A stretch of 64,000 nt of DNA from Triangularia verruculosa (lineage: Eukaryota; Ascomycota; Sordariomycetes; Sordariales; Podosporaceae). The stretch's first letter is position 1; each line of letters opens with the position of its first letter. The notes below the pieces were generated by a model that saw nothing but the letters and a program-made list of their open reading frames with translations, had not been told where the DNA came from and searched no databases. The stretch is taken from assembly GCA_033296885.1 (NCBI GenBank), contig MU863888.1, positions 248,001 through 312,000 on the forward strand. The letters run 5' to 3'. Positions 11,215 through 21,367 of this stretch are shown here, in pieces. The position numbers and the translations under genes are program-made.

Positions 11215-12770
11215 ATGGGAGTCCTACCCTCCCGCCGCAAACGCATCACCATCCGCGATGACACCATCACCTCCGCCGCACACCTCACCCTAAAGCAATC
11301 CCTCCTCCCCAACCTCCTCGTCACAACCTTGTTTTTCCTCTGGGGCTTCGCCTACGGCCTCCTCGACGTCCTCAACTCCCACTTCCAGCACCACCTCTCC
11401 ATCACCCCCACCCTCTCCGCTTTGTTGTCTACGTCCTACTTCGGCGCTTACCTCCTCCTCCCCCCCACCCTCTCCTCCTTCATCCTCCGCCGCCACGGCT
11501 TCCGCGCCACATTCATGCTAGGCCTCTCCATCTTCGCCGTCGGCTGCCTTCTGTTCTGGCCATCTGGCGTTTATTCCTCCTTCGGCGGGTTCTGCGGGAG
11601 TATGTTTGTTGTCGGAGCTGGGTTAGCTACTCTCGAAACAGCAGCTGATCCGTTTTTGAGCATCTGTGGTCCGCCTCGGTATAGTGAGATCAGACTGAAC
11701 CTCGCGCAGGCGGTGCAGGGAGTGGGGAGTTTTGTTGCGCCTTTGTTAGCGAGTCGGGTTTTCTTTGGGAAGGGGCTCGAAAAGGAGCAAGGGGGGGAGG
11801 GGCTGAAGAATGTGCAGTGGGTTTATTTGGGAGTGGCGGGGTTTGATGCGGTGTTGGTGGGATTGTTTTGGTTGGTGCCGATGGTGGAGGTGACGGATGC
11901 GGATATGGGGGTTCAAGAGAGACAAATTGGAGAAGGAAAAGAGGTGGGATTGTTTAGGAGGCAGTGGAATTTGTTTTTGGCGGTTGGGAGCCAGTTTTGC
12001 TATGTTGGGGCGCAGGTTGCTGTTGCGGTGAGTTTATATCCGATTACCGTACCTAGTGAAATGAAAAAGGGGCTGACAGAAGGAAAACAGAATTACTTTA
12101 TCAATTTCTGTGAGGAGGCTGGGAGGGATAGGGCTACGTCTTCGGATTTGTTGGCGGTGGGACAGGGGCTTTATGCGTTCAACAGGTTCGTCGCGAGTGG
12201 ATTGCTGACGATGCCGGCGTTTAAACCGAGGTATATGCTTGCTGTTTATCTCGGGGGTTGTTTTGTGTTTGTCACTGCGGCGATGAACACTGCTGGGACG
12301 ACGTCCATTGTCATGCTCATGCTTGTTTTGTGTTTTGAATCCTGCTGCTTTGCTACCATCTTTACGCTTGGACTGCGAGGGCTGGGGGGACACACCAAGA
12401 TGGGGGGTTCGTTGCTTGTGGCTGCTATCTCGGGGGGTATGGTCTTCCCGCCTATGATGGGGGCGGTGGTGGATGCGAGGGATGCGCATACTGCCATGGC
12501 GATTCCCATGATGGGGTATATTTTGGCGTTTATGTGAGTTTGTCTCAGTCCAAGTGGGTACATTTGAAGGACAATGCTGACAGAAGAGGCAGCTACCCTG
12601 TGTACGTCAATATCTGGAAGAAAGATGTGATGGACAGCCATCGGGAGACGATGGTTGGCATCGAGAAGCCTGCTGTCGACGACAAGGCTCTGCAGCTGGA
12701 GGAGCAGCCGTCCAAGACTGAGAAAGAGCACGCCGAAGCCGGGACTGAGATCCGGCTGGCGTCAAAGTAA
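11215..12770 (+). CDS. FucP-type MFS sugar transporter
   Basis: Exons 11215-12533 and 12593-12770 give 498 residues. The intron (59 nt; donor GTGAGT, branch GCTGAC, acceptor GGCAG) rescues the C-terminus, which otherwise stops at 12537: the spliced join reads G-Y-I-L-A-F-I-Y-P-V-Y-V-N, matching the end of the last helix in L-fucose permease-like transporters. About twelve hydrophobic segments are visible. The N-terminal F-F-L-W-G-F-A-Y-G-L-L-D-V-L-N signature and the L-E-T-A-A-D-P-F motif near residue 140 are typical of the fucose/glucose-galactose branch of the major facilitator superfamily. It probably sits in the plasma membrane as a proton symporter; the sugar cannot be told from sequence. 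The cytosolic tail is charged (K/E-rich). The 5' third is C-rich and the rest G-rich in wobble positions. Confidence 0.92.
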
Positions 12771-12997
12771 TGTTGTTAGTAGCCGACTGTTCTCGCGCCA
12801 TAGAGAGTGAGAAGAATAGAGGCATCAACAGGCATCTCTCCTTTCTGCCAGTTCATGGCATGGGCGATCATTATACAACAATGGCACCATTTCGTGTACG
12901 GAATGAGTAGTTTATTCGAATCGTATAAACCAGAGAAAAAGATTGTTGCCGAGGAAAAAGGGGGTGGAGTAGGGAAAAACTGTAAAAGAATATCAGA
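12771..12997. other. 3' region of the MFS gene and downstream flank of the tRNA
   Basis: Short non-coding spacer. A small inverted repeat (GTTTAT ... ATAAAC around a 9-base loop) lies at about 12911-12931. Just left of the tRNA, the sequence read on the minus strand would hold the Pol III terminator; the plus strand shows A runs (12955-12959, 12975-12979 and 12984-12987) that become T runs on the tRNA strand. Confidence 0.45.
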
Positions 12998-13068
12998 TGC
13001 ATCAGCCGTGAATCGAACACGGGGCCCATCGATGGCAACGATGGATTTTACCACTAAACCACTGATGC
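12998..13068 (-). tRNA. tRNA-Gly (anticodon GCC)
   Basis: Read on the minus strand, a 71-nt cloverleaf is complete. The acceptor stem GCATCAG pairs with CTGATGC. The D arm contains GGTTTAGTGGTAAAA. The anticodon stem CATCG/CGATG holds the loop TTGCCAT (anticodon GCC). The variable loop is short, the T arm is CCGTG-TTCGATT-CACGG, and the discriminator base is A. The internal A box (TGGTTTAGTGG) and B box (TGTTCGATTCA) are intact and no intron is present. No CCA is encoded, as expected in eukaryotes. Confidence 0.97.
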
Positions 13069-15136
13069 TGTGTTTCAATAAGTTGTACAACAATATCAAT
13101 CATACCTTAATATAGGATATCTTTCAATGTGCGACCTACATTCATTTTGAACCTGCAGATCCATCGTTGCATCTCAGATATACTGTCAGTTTTGATCTTG
13201 ATCCCGTGAGGTCAATATCTAATGTATAGATAAGGTATGGAGCTGGCTCTAATCACGACAAGGTTGTGACCATCGTTTTCTGCTAACTGTATTTAGAGAA
13301 CCCAAGGTTTCAGATACTTTGAACTTCTTCGAGGAGCATGTCCCTCTGGAAAAACAGTTATCTAACTCTCACACTCTGTGCTACCCCACATCATCCTCTC
13401 CATCCCAATCCAACAAGAGTGAAACCCAGATCCTTACATGTAAGCAACATTCCCCAAACGGGCCAACCCCACGCCAATTGTCCAATCAGCTTCCGACCGG
13501 CCTAGGGTCTCCACTTTGGACATCACAGGAAGCACTGCCAGCTTAGACAGTCGACCCGATGAGGTGACGGACATCAGTCACTTCGACCACGATCCAACTG
13601 CCAATGCAGTGTATAGTTGGGTTGGGGGGAACAAGGCTCGCACATTGGACGCCCCCAAAGGAGGGAAGATGTGAAGACACATTCATCCAAGAAACATGCT
13701 GTGTTTAATTGCAAACGCTTCTTAATTTGCAACAAAATACTTTCCTGAAACAATCCCCACCGAGTAGCACGTGCTTGAGTTGCTAACATAGGTAGATCAC
13801 CTCCCAGCAACCAGTCGTATCGACAAAAAAGCTCACCTTGCCATCTCATTCCAGGTAGGACATACCCGAGAAAACCGGAATAAAATGTAACAGGTGAGAC
13901 AGGCGGAAGCACTGAAAACGAAGCCAGCTTGAAATTGAAGGAAAGAATGATGAACAAGCAGAACGAAAAACAACAGGTTGCACTGAGCATGAGCTCTCAG
14001 CCCTTGAAGAAAGTTGGTTGTTGGGCGCAACCAAGAGGCCCGCGGCTCGATGGACCTCTAGGCGTTGTCGGTCATGTAAGATACAATATCATACAGCCCA
14101 GTGGATTGCTCCAACTTACTTCCCCCCAACTCAAAGCTGCGTGTCAACCCTTCGACAACATAAATACCCTCTCTTTCCGACAATTCTTCATCGGACACGG
14201 AGGAACCATCCGATAAGCCGACGACGTCGTCGTCGTGCGATCTGTCGGTGTGTTTATGGTGCGTACAATGGTAGCAAGACTTAGTCAGCCGTTGAATGTC
14301 CCCTTCCTGGTCTCCAGCATCCAATTGAAGGGCATCCCCATTTGAAGCCCCCACGGCCAGGCGACCTATTACATATAGGCGGCTTATCAAAAGAATATCT
14401 AGAGTTGTCAGCTGGTTATGGAGGCCTAATCAGTATCCGTGGGATCTACATCTTCCCAGTTGAAGTGCGGGAGAGGCTCTTGTTGAGTTTGACAGAAAAT
14501 GCGTTGAACGCAACTTCCCCTGTTGCTCTGCCACTGTGATGGGAGTGCTTTGAACCACTGCGCTTTGAGTCTCAGCTCTGGTGCCATCAAAAGAACCTAC
14601 CTACCTGAATCGTATTGAATCAGTTAAGCTGTCTAGGTAAGCTGTGGTAGATTCAGTGCCCGAATTTATCTTCCCTGATGGTTTAAAAACGAAAGGCCAA
14701 TTTTCTGCGCATGGCATCTTTATGTACCTACCTAGGTAGGCACCTAGGTACCTATCTTTGCATAATCTTGGCTCCCAGTTTTGGTGGGATCTCTGCGGCT
14801 TTTGTATGTGGAATGATGTGTGATTACCTTACACTTGAGCTGTTCCTAGGTATTGAACACCCACTTTAGATATTTGCTGCCTTCAGTTGCGGGAGGCAGC
14901 TGCTTGGGCGCCGGTTGTGGTATCAGGAGATTCACTTGTGACGGGGGTCTGCAGTGGTTTGCTACCTACCTAGGTACCTGATACGAGGCTGGCAAACGAG
15001 GGAGGACAAGTCACGCGGCGGAACACTTTCCCTACCTTACCTCCATGCCGCTACCTACCTACCTACCTACCTCAATTAACACGCGAACTTTTTGGATCAA
15101 TTCTCCCACAACAGGACACGCTACACGCCTCCAGCG
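13069..15136. other. Intergenic region with TACCTA/CCTAGGTA tracts (2.1 kb)
   Basis: No supported gene. Notable content is the palindrome-rich tetranucleotide family: CCTACCTACC at 14600, TACCTACCTAGGTAGGCACCTAGGTACC at about 14727-14754, CTACCTACCTAGGTACC at about 14960 and an uninterrupted CTAC array at about 15052-15071, just upstream of the kinase start. A (GAC)/(GTC) cluster lies at about 14219-14235. Confidence 0.5.
15050..15072. repeat. CTAC tetranucleotide array upstream of the FunK1 kinase
   Basis: About five uninterrupted CTAC units ending ~65 bases before the kinase ATG; part of the TACCTA/TAGGTA family seen in other intergenic regions. Confidence 0.85.
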
Positions 15137-16975
15137 ATGGCGCATCAACATGCCACCGTTGGTGCTTCGGCATATCGTAGCTATTACGAGGACCTCATTT
15201 CCGAGCTCGACTTAGTATATCGCAATGTTACAGGCTACGAAGTCAAATATTTTCCCCATTCCTTTCCACCAGCAATCTCCTAGAAAGTCGCTTGTCTTAG
15301 CTCTGATGCACAATCGTCGGCATACACAACCACTTGGCCTATTTCTCTTCAGTCTCAGCTGGATCTATTGAAGTGGTTGAACGAGTTCCAACGTCACCTC
15401 GGTACCACCCGAAACAAGTTTGTTCTTCACAGCATCACAGGCAGCCATTCACGGGTTTTGGAACCAAGCCTCTGTCTCGTTAGGGGCGCTGCCTCCGAAT
15501 CTGATGGGCATTATCATGATGCAGAAGTCCTCGCACTGGGCCTTTTCCAGTCAGAGTTAGCCTCTTCCCAGGTGGATGAAGCCAACTTGAGGCTATGCGA
15601 TGTCGCTATACGAATATTTGCGGCTCGCCCTGAACGTCGATTCCTGCATGCGTTCCGTCTCTCCAAATCCGTCATGGAGATGTGGACGTTTGATAGAGCT
15701 GGAGCTTACAGTAGCAATGCATTCGACATTCTTCAAGAACCGCATCGTTTCAAAAACATCATTGCTGAATACATGCTCATGGACGACAGCGGACTGGGCT
15801 TGAACACGGCCATACAACAAGACGACGAAGGAGCGTACCTCAAGCTTGAGGGATCAGATCAACCTTGGGGCACAAGACTGTGTGTCAGCGAGGGAGCATT
15901 TGTGAAGCAGGATTACCTAGTGGGACCTGGAACAACCTGCTTCAAGGCACACATCCCGGGCTCGTCAAAACGAGAGCTAGTCGTCAAATTTACCTGGGAG
16001 GAGGGTGAGGTATCCGCCGAGCCGAGGTTCCTAGCACTCGCCAATGAACGGGGTGTTTGGGGTCTACCGAAGCTTGAAGGCTACCAATTCTTGGGTGATA
16101 TTGCGAATCTTCGGCAGGGCCTCCAGTTCGACCAGCCGTACAAATTCTCACCCGCTCGCAGGAGTACTGGAAGCATGGGTGAATCTGACCAGCCCCAGTT
16201 ACCGGAATCAACGTCCGACTCCCACGCCCCCCCTTCGGCGAATCAAGCCCCAAACAGCGTCTCTGAACCTGCGACAGGAACAGACAAGTTTTGCAACCTC
16301 AGATTCGAGTGTGTAGTTACATCTCCACTCGGGCGACCACTCGATACCTTTTCCTCGCCCTCGGAACTGTTAGCTGTTTTCCGTGACGTCGTCAGAGCAC
16401 TTCGCTCTCTTTACCTGCAGGCCAAAATTATTCATCGCGACATCAGCCCGCAAAACATCATCATCGCCCCCCACAACACGCTAAATCCGGATGCTCCCGT
16501 AGGGATGCTCATAGATCTGGACTTCGCGCTCGATCTCGCGAATCCGCCCAGCGAGCGAAAGATGGTAGGGTCGAGAGGGTTCATGGCTATTGGCATACTC
16601 GGTGGCGATGACCACACCTACCGCCATGACCTCGAGTCTCTATTCTACGTCTTCCTGTGGTTGGCCATCTGCCACGATGGAGCCACCTCGCGACATGTCC
16701 CAGATACGAGTCGCCTCCACGCGTGGCGCGGCGCCGACTTTTTGGCCGTCTTTTACCAAAAGAGGCAGGATATGCAACCGGAGGAATTTTCGAGATGGAT
16801 TGAGAGCGAGTTCACACAGCCTTTCAGACCATACCTCCCTTTGGCGACAGCCCTCCATCAATTACTGTTTCCGATGAGAAACGGTAAGATGTTCATCGGC
16901 ACAGATGAGGGATCAGATTCTATGGAGCGATTGTATGCGGGAATGGTCGCTGCTTTCGAGAGCTACGTCGCTTGA
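15137..16975 (+). CDS. FunK1-type fungal protein kinase (PF17667-like)
   Basis: A single long frame runs from 15284 to 16975. I join it to a first exon at 15137-15214 through an intron with a weak donor (GTATAT) and a TAG acceptor, giving ~589 residues; the first exon is tentative. The kinase core matches the fungus-specific FunK1 family: C-F-K-A-H-I-P and L-V-V-K-F-T-W (candidate ATP lysine) in the N-lobe, then a catalytic loop I-I-H-R-D-I-S-P-Q-N near residue 410. L-I-D-L-D-F stands where ordinary kinases have DFG, followed by G-S-R-G-F-M-A and Y-R-H-D-L-E-S-L-F-Y-V-F. A Ser/Pro/Ala-rich insert sits before the catalytic loop. FunK1 kinases are expanded in multicellular fungi and their substrates are mostly unknown. 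Wobble bases lack the C-to-G pattern of neighbouring housekeeping genes. Confidence 0.85.
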
Positions 16976-17225
16976 GAGCTGGTGCCAATAAAGGCTTGTT
17001 TGCCGTTTTCCGGCGATGGTCTGAAAACAAACCGATTCTGGCAAAGAATGTCTGTCTTTCTGTTATTAGTCCTTGATAGAATATCATGATTTATTACACC
17101 GTGCGTCTTCGGGCGAAAAATTGTATGGTTAACGCATCATGACCATACGCTTCGTGGGCATGCCTGAGACGTTGATTTGGCACAGTTGGCCGCACCCTAG
17201 CTCCATTCTTTTCGAGTCAAACATT
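16976..17225. other. Convergent 3' spacer (kinase / HIT gene)
   Basis: A 250-base spacer between two converging genes. AT-rich 3'-UTR-like sequence; no coding potential recognised. Confidence 0.5.
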
Positions 17226-17690
17226 TTACATTTTTCCCTTGACATCCTCAAACAACGCCTTCAACTTGTCCATATCCGTCTTCTGCATCGGCCACCCCAC
17301 GCCCAACCCTTCCTTCTCGTTCGGCTTGGGGATCATGTGGAAGTGCACATGGCCGACCTCTTGGTGGGCGAGCTTTCCGTTGTTCTGGAGTAAGTTCCAG
17401 TCGCTGCCTCCGGTTGCAGCCGCCAGCTTCTTGACGATAGGCAGGACCTCGGAGAGCTGGTCGTCGGGGATGTCGGTGAGCTTCTCGCCGTGGTGCTTGG
17501 GGATGACGAGGGCGTGGCCCTTGGACAGGGGGTTGATGTCGAGGAAGGCGAGGGTCTTGTCTGATTCGAAGAGCTTGAAGCAGGGGATTTCACCTGGGCA
17601 GGTTTGTTAATGAGGGGGTTGTCAAGGTGGAAGGGGATGGGGGTGACGCTAACCCTTGATGATCTTGCAAAAGATACACGCGGCGGACAT
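17226..17690 (-). CDS. HIT-family nucleotide hydrolase (Hint/Hnt1-like)
   Basis: Minus-strand exons 17654-17690 and 17226-17593 encode 134 residues. The intron has a GTTAGC donor, an ATTAAC branch and a CCCAG acceptor. The protein starts MSAACIFCKIIKGEIPCFK, a classic HIT N-terminus with a zinc-type C-x-x-C, and carries the histidine triad G-H-V-H-F-H-M-I-P near residues 94-101, whose middle histidine is the nucleophile. N-L-L-Q-N-N-G precedes the triad as in Hint1 and Hnt1. Such enzymes hydrolyse adenosine phosphoramidates and are soluble. The C-terminal tail D-M-D-K-L-K-A-L-F-E-D-V-K-G-K-M is short. It is divergently paired with Mog1, with 536 bases between the starts. Confidence 0.95.
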
Positions 17691-18226
17691 TTTGCTTGAC
17701 ATTTGCTTTTTATACGTGGGCGTGAGATGAGACGAGGTTGTGAGAGGTGAGCTGAGGTGAGTGAGAGAGGGGGAAGAGTGACGTAACTCCTCCCCTGGCT
17801 AAGGTGAGGTTCGTGGTGAGGCTTGGCGGGGAGCTAAGGAGCTAAGCTGTTCTGGGCGGGGTAGACTTGTAACTGCTTCTTCAGCAGACTACCCTATGAC
17901 TTACACTACATTTATGCCATTAAGCCAACTCTATTTGCTTGGTAGGCTGATCATCTGAGACAGATTCCTTCCACCTGTCCCACATCCTCTGCGGCGCAGC
18001 CCAAACCCGGGCGCAGCAAAAGACGAGACAAGTACCCCGCAAACTGCCCGCACTCAGCAGCCCCACGATCACGAAGTTGTTTAAGGGCCCCCGCCATCAC
18101 TGCCGCCTTGCCGCGCAAACTTATTACCAACCTGACTTGCTATACATATCACCATTCCCTTCCCTCGTCTGTCGCATCCTGTCGCAAACTCTCCTTCTTC
18201 TACTATTCTCGCAAAAGAAAAGCAAA
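17691..18226. other. Bidirectional promoter region (HIT / Mog1)
   Basis: A 536-base gap between two divergent start codons. It is GTGAGG-rich on the left and has a CT-rich leader just before the Mog1 ATG (CTCTCCTTCTTCTACTATTC). No gene is seen. Confidence 0.5.
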
Positions 18227-18891
18227 ATGTCCCGCCACTACCAACCAACCCCCCTCTTCGGCGGTGCCCTCACCGTCGACCTCCCCTCCAACTTCGCCGA
18301 CGTCTCCAAGCTCCGCCAGGTCCCCGACAACCAAGAAGTCTACATCGACAAGGACGGCTTCACCTCCATCATCGTCGACATCATCGAGCGCGTCCACACC
18401 ACCGCCGACGACTCCCTCGAGCGGGACGCCAAAGCCCTGACCACCCACCTCGAAGAACTCGTCGGTGTCGAGGATGCAGCCGAGACAGTCCAAGTCTGGA
18501 ATACAACCGAAACCCAAATCTCACACCTCTCGTAAGCCCCCTTTCCTTTTAATTATACTAGAAGAATTTGCTAACGTCCGCAAAAAGAGAGGACATTCCG
18601 GCCTACACCCTCATCGCAACCCAAACACACAAGCAGCGCGAGGGCGAGAGAGAGCGGCAAGGCGCCCCGGACTTTACCGCGCTGATCCTGACGCTGATAA
18701 GGCTGGAGAAGGAGCAGACGGACATTCTGGTGACGATCAACGTGCCGCACATCAAGGGGGAGTACGACGAGGAGGAGATTGACCTGGCGATGGGGAAGCA
18801 GGGAGAGCTGATTGGGGATGCGGTGGAGTATGCTTCAAGGATTTGGGAGAGTTTTGATGTGAAGGATTGGGGCCTGTTTGGTGAGATTTAG
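18227..18891 (+). CDS. MOG1: Ran-binding nuclear import factor Mog1
   Basis: Exons 18227-18531 and 18588-18891 encode 202 residues. The intron (56 nt) has a GTAAGC donor, a GCTAACG branch and an AAAAAG acceptor. Mog1 binds the GTPase Ran/Gsp1 and promotes nucleotide release and nuclear protein import. The N-terminus Y-Q-P-T-P-L-F-G-G-A-L-T-V-D-L-P matches the L-F-G-G-A motif of the family. R-Q-V-P-D-N-Q-E-V-Y follows near residue 28 (the Ran-contacting acidic face), and the C-terminal half ends in a long amphipathic stretch with F-x-V-K-D-W-G-L-F. Length fits the family (~190-220). Wobble bases are C-rich in exon 1 and G-rich in exon 2. Confidence 0.93.
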
Positions 18892-19351
18892 GGGTGCGGT
18901 GAAAGTAAAAGGGGGAAATGTGATACCCGGGGTGGTGGAAATGTTAGACATGGATGGGGCTGGACTGCACTGGATAGGATATGATGGGTACCTTGGATTT
19001 CTGGTTTTGGGGAGGCCTGCTAGTTGCCGCAAGGGACGTCTTTGACGAAGTGATGAATTGTTTTTATATCTCCTTCCATGTTTTAGTGCATTTCATTCTG
19101 ATCAATTCTTCTTGGTGTCGTAAAGTTAAGACTTGTCTCTAGATGGTTTCCTGATGGCATATTTCATTGCGATTAACACAAGTTGAGCTCTACTGTCAAT
19201 ATCTTCGTCCAAGTCCACATATCACAGTTATATTTGCCTCATCGAAGGTTATGCTTCGTCGTTACAGCACTTTCTCTTTCTATGCAACTTACAATATTCT
19301 ATACAGGGTATCATCCATCTATATACACCTACTTACGCCCAACCTCAAAAA
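18892..19351. other. Convergent 3' spacer (Mog1 / SprT-HMG gene)
   Basis: A 460-base AT-richer spacer between converging genes, probably both 3' UTRs. No gene is seen. Confidence 0.5.
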
Positions 19352-21367
19352 CTAAGTCAAATCCACCACCTCAACCTCTTTTTTCTTTCTCACCGGCAAC
19401 TCCCTTTTCGTCTCCACATCCAGCGGCGTAGAATCTGCACTCCCCCCACCAAGTCTCTCCTTCTCCCTCTTCCACCTCTCCGCCACAACCCTCATCACAT
19501 CCCTCTGCTGCATCCCCGGTTCCTCCCCCTTCACCCTCCTCATCTCCTCCTTCATAAAAACCTGATACGCACTCTGCCTCTTGTTCTCCCCCCCCACCGT
19601 TCCCTCCCCACCGTTCCCCCCTCCCCGTGGCGTGGGCTTAACCTGCCTCAACAACCCCTTGCACCCCCCGCACCGATGCCTCCCCGTATCAATGCTCTTA
19701 CTATGCCTCTTGTACTCCATCCCGCACTCCTCACAAGCCCAGACATATTTAAAATCAATCTCATAACTATGCCTCGTCGTCACCTCCACCCCATATCCCC
19801 CCACCCCGCCAAACTCCCTGGTAACTCTCGCCCCCCACGCCTTGAACTCCTTGCCGTGGGGGTTGGTCGTGATCCCTGAAATCATAAAATTGCACAAATG
19901 GCAAAACTCATGAGCTAAAACGTTGTATAACCTGTGAGGCGTCGTGATGACTTTTGTTGATAGCTCGATACTGCAGTGGTGCCTGACTGCCGGGGTGGGG
20001 TTGGTGGGAGTAGGCCGGAGGGTTTCCCGCTTCCAGTTTGCGCGGCCGGCGGTGGTGGCTAGGGTTTTGGACCAGAGGATTTTGATCCCGCCGGTGGGCG
20101 CCGAGAGGGCGGTTAGCTGGGAGTTTGTGATCTTTTCGTCGAGGAGGGCGAGGAAGGTGCTGGCTAGGTTGGTGCGGGTGGCTTCGAAGTCTTTGAGAGC
20201 TTGTTTCTCGCTGGGGGGTTTTTTGGCTGGGGAGGAGGAGGGGGGGTCGGATGCTAAAGGGGGGGTGGATTTGGGTTTTGGCTTGGATTTGGATTTGGAT
20301 TTGGATTTGGTGGTGGTGGGAGGAGGGGCGGGTGGTTTGGAAGAGGGAAAAAGTTGTTTGGCTGGGGAGTGCTGATCGTTCCAGTCCTCGACGAATTCTT
20401 GGGACCAAAACATGTCTGTTGATGGTCGGTGGGGGGTGTTTGGGATGCGAGGGAGCTTCGTCGGCGATACCAGGCCCCTTTGGCGGGGAGGGGACCTGGG
20501 GGGTGTTCCTGGTGGTGAAGATGGCGGTTTTTGGGACATTGTCGTTTGTGACGATGATCGTGGTGGCGGCAGTTTGATGTTGTTTAACCTCAGACGTGAG
20601 AACCGGTCCTCGAGGTTCTTCGCCTTTGCCTTTTTCGAATCTGAAGAATCCCCTCTTGTTGCCGAGCCCCGTAATGGTTTCCCTGTTGGCTTCTCCTGCA
20701 ATTCCGTGGCTGGGTCGAACTCATCGTCGGTATCATCTGACCCGGCCGAGCCCCGTTCCGTATAACTTCCCTCATCATCATCATCATCATCATCATGATC
20801 CTCTTCTTGTTGCTCCTCCTCGGATTCACAAGAATGAAAAGTGTCATCAAACATGGAGACATCCTCGATGATGCTGACTTCCTCCCTGGCAGAGACATAC
20901 TCCTGTTCGTCCTCCGGTTTTGACTCCAACGACTCCCTCAACGCCGACACTTTCGTCTTCTTAGTCCTGAGCTCGACCCTTGTTCGTCTTGGCTTCTCAT
21001 CTTCCTCCTCCTCCTCTTCCACCACCGGTTTCTGAACCTTCTTCTTAGGTTTGAGTTCCCTTTCCACACTATCCTCCGGTGTCCACGCCCGTAATAAACT
21101 GCTGCTGACCCCTCCTGTTGGCGCTAGCTTCCTCCTTCTCACCGTTGCCGGCTGCCGTGCTGGCGGTGCTGCCTTTTCCGACTTTATTTCCATCTCCTTT
21201 TTAGTAGGCAACGCGCGAGGTGAAGGCAACTCATCATCCTCACTATCGTCCTCGCTGCTGCTGTTATCACTCTTAATTTCTCGATAAGAGTCGCTGTCCT
21301 CGTCCTCGTCATCGCTCCAGTGCATGACACGCCTCCTGCTGCCGTTTGTGCCGGCTAGTCGCGCCAT
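19352..21367 (-). CDS. GCNA-like SprT metalloprotease with HMG box
   Basis: A single exon; the ATG at 21367 (MARLAGTNGSRRRV) is preferred over one 11 codons upstream because the acidic region follows directly. It encodes 671 residues. The N-terminal half is disordered and very acidic (S-E-D-D-S-E-D-D-E-L, a D7 run, E-E-E-E-E-D-E), with basic patches and K-S-K-S-K-S-K repeats. A SprT-like domain follows with the zinc protease motif H-E-F-C-H near residues 485-489, then F-K-A-W-G-A-R-V and a zinc ribbon (C-E-E-C ... H-R-C-G-G-C, ~540-560). A C-terminal HMG-box-like segment S-A-Y-Q-V-F-M-K-E-E is near 595-650. This order (acidic IDR, SprT, Zn ribbon, HMG) is that of GCNA/ACRC proteins, which act on DNA-protein crosslinks in nuclei. 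Confidence 0.92.
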   Translation of the reverse strand: MARLAGTNGSRRRVMHWSDDEDEDSDSYREIKSDNSSSEDDSEDDELPSPRALPTKKEMEIKSEKAAPPARQPATVRRRKLAPTGGVSSSLLRAWTPEDSVERELKPKKKVQKPVVEEEEEEDEKPRRTRVELRTKKTKVSALRESLESKPEDEQEYVSAREEVSIIEDVSMFDDTFHSCESEEEQQEEDHDDDDDDDEGSYTERGSAGSDDTDDEFDPATELQEKPTGKPLRGSATRGDSSDSKKAKAKNLEDRFSRLRLNNIKLPPPRSSSQTTMSQKPPSSPPGTPPRSPPRQRGLVSPTKLPRIPNTPHRPSTDMFWSQEFVEDWNDQHSPAKQLFPSSKPPAPPPTTTKSKSKSKSKPKPKSTPPLASDPPSSSPAKKPPSEKQALKDFEATRTNLASTFLALLDEKITNSQLTALSAPTGGIKILWSKTLATTAGRANWKRETLRPTPTNPTPAVRHHCSIELSTKVITTPHRLYNVLAHEFCHLCNFMISGITTNPHGKEFKAWGARVTREFGGVGGYGVEVTTRHSYEIDFKYVWACEECGMEYKRHSKSIDTGRHRCGGCKGLLRQVKPTPRGGGNGGEGTVGGENKRQSAYQVFMKEEMRRVKGEEPGMQQRDVMRVVAERWKREKERLGGGSADSTPLDVETKRELPVRKKKEVEVVDLT

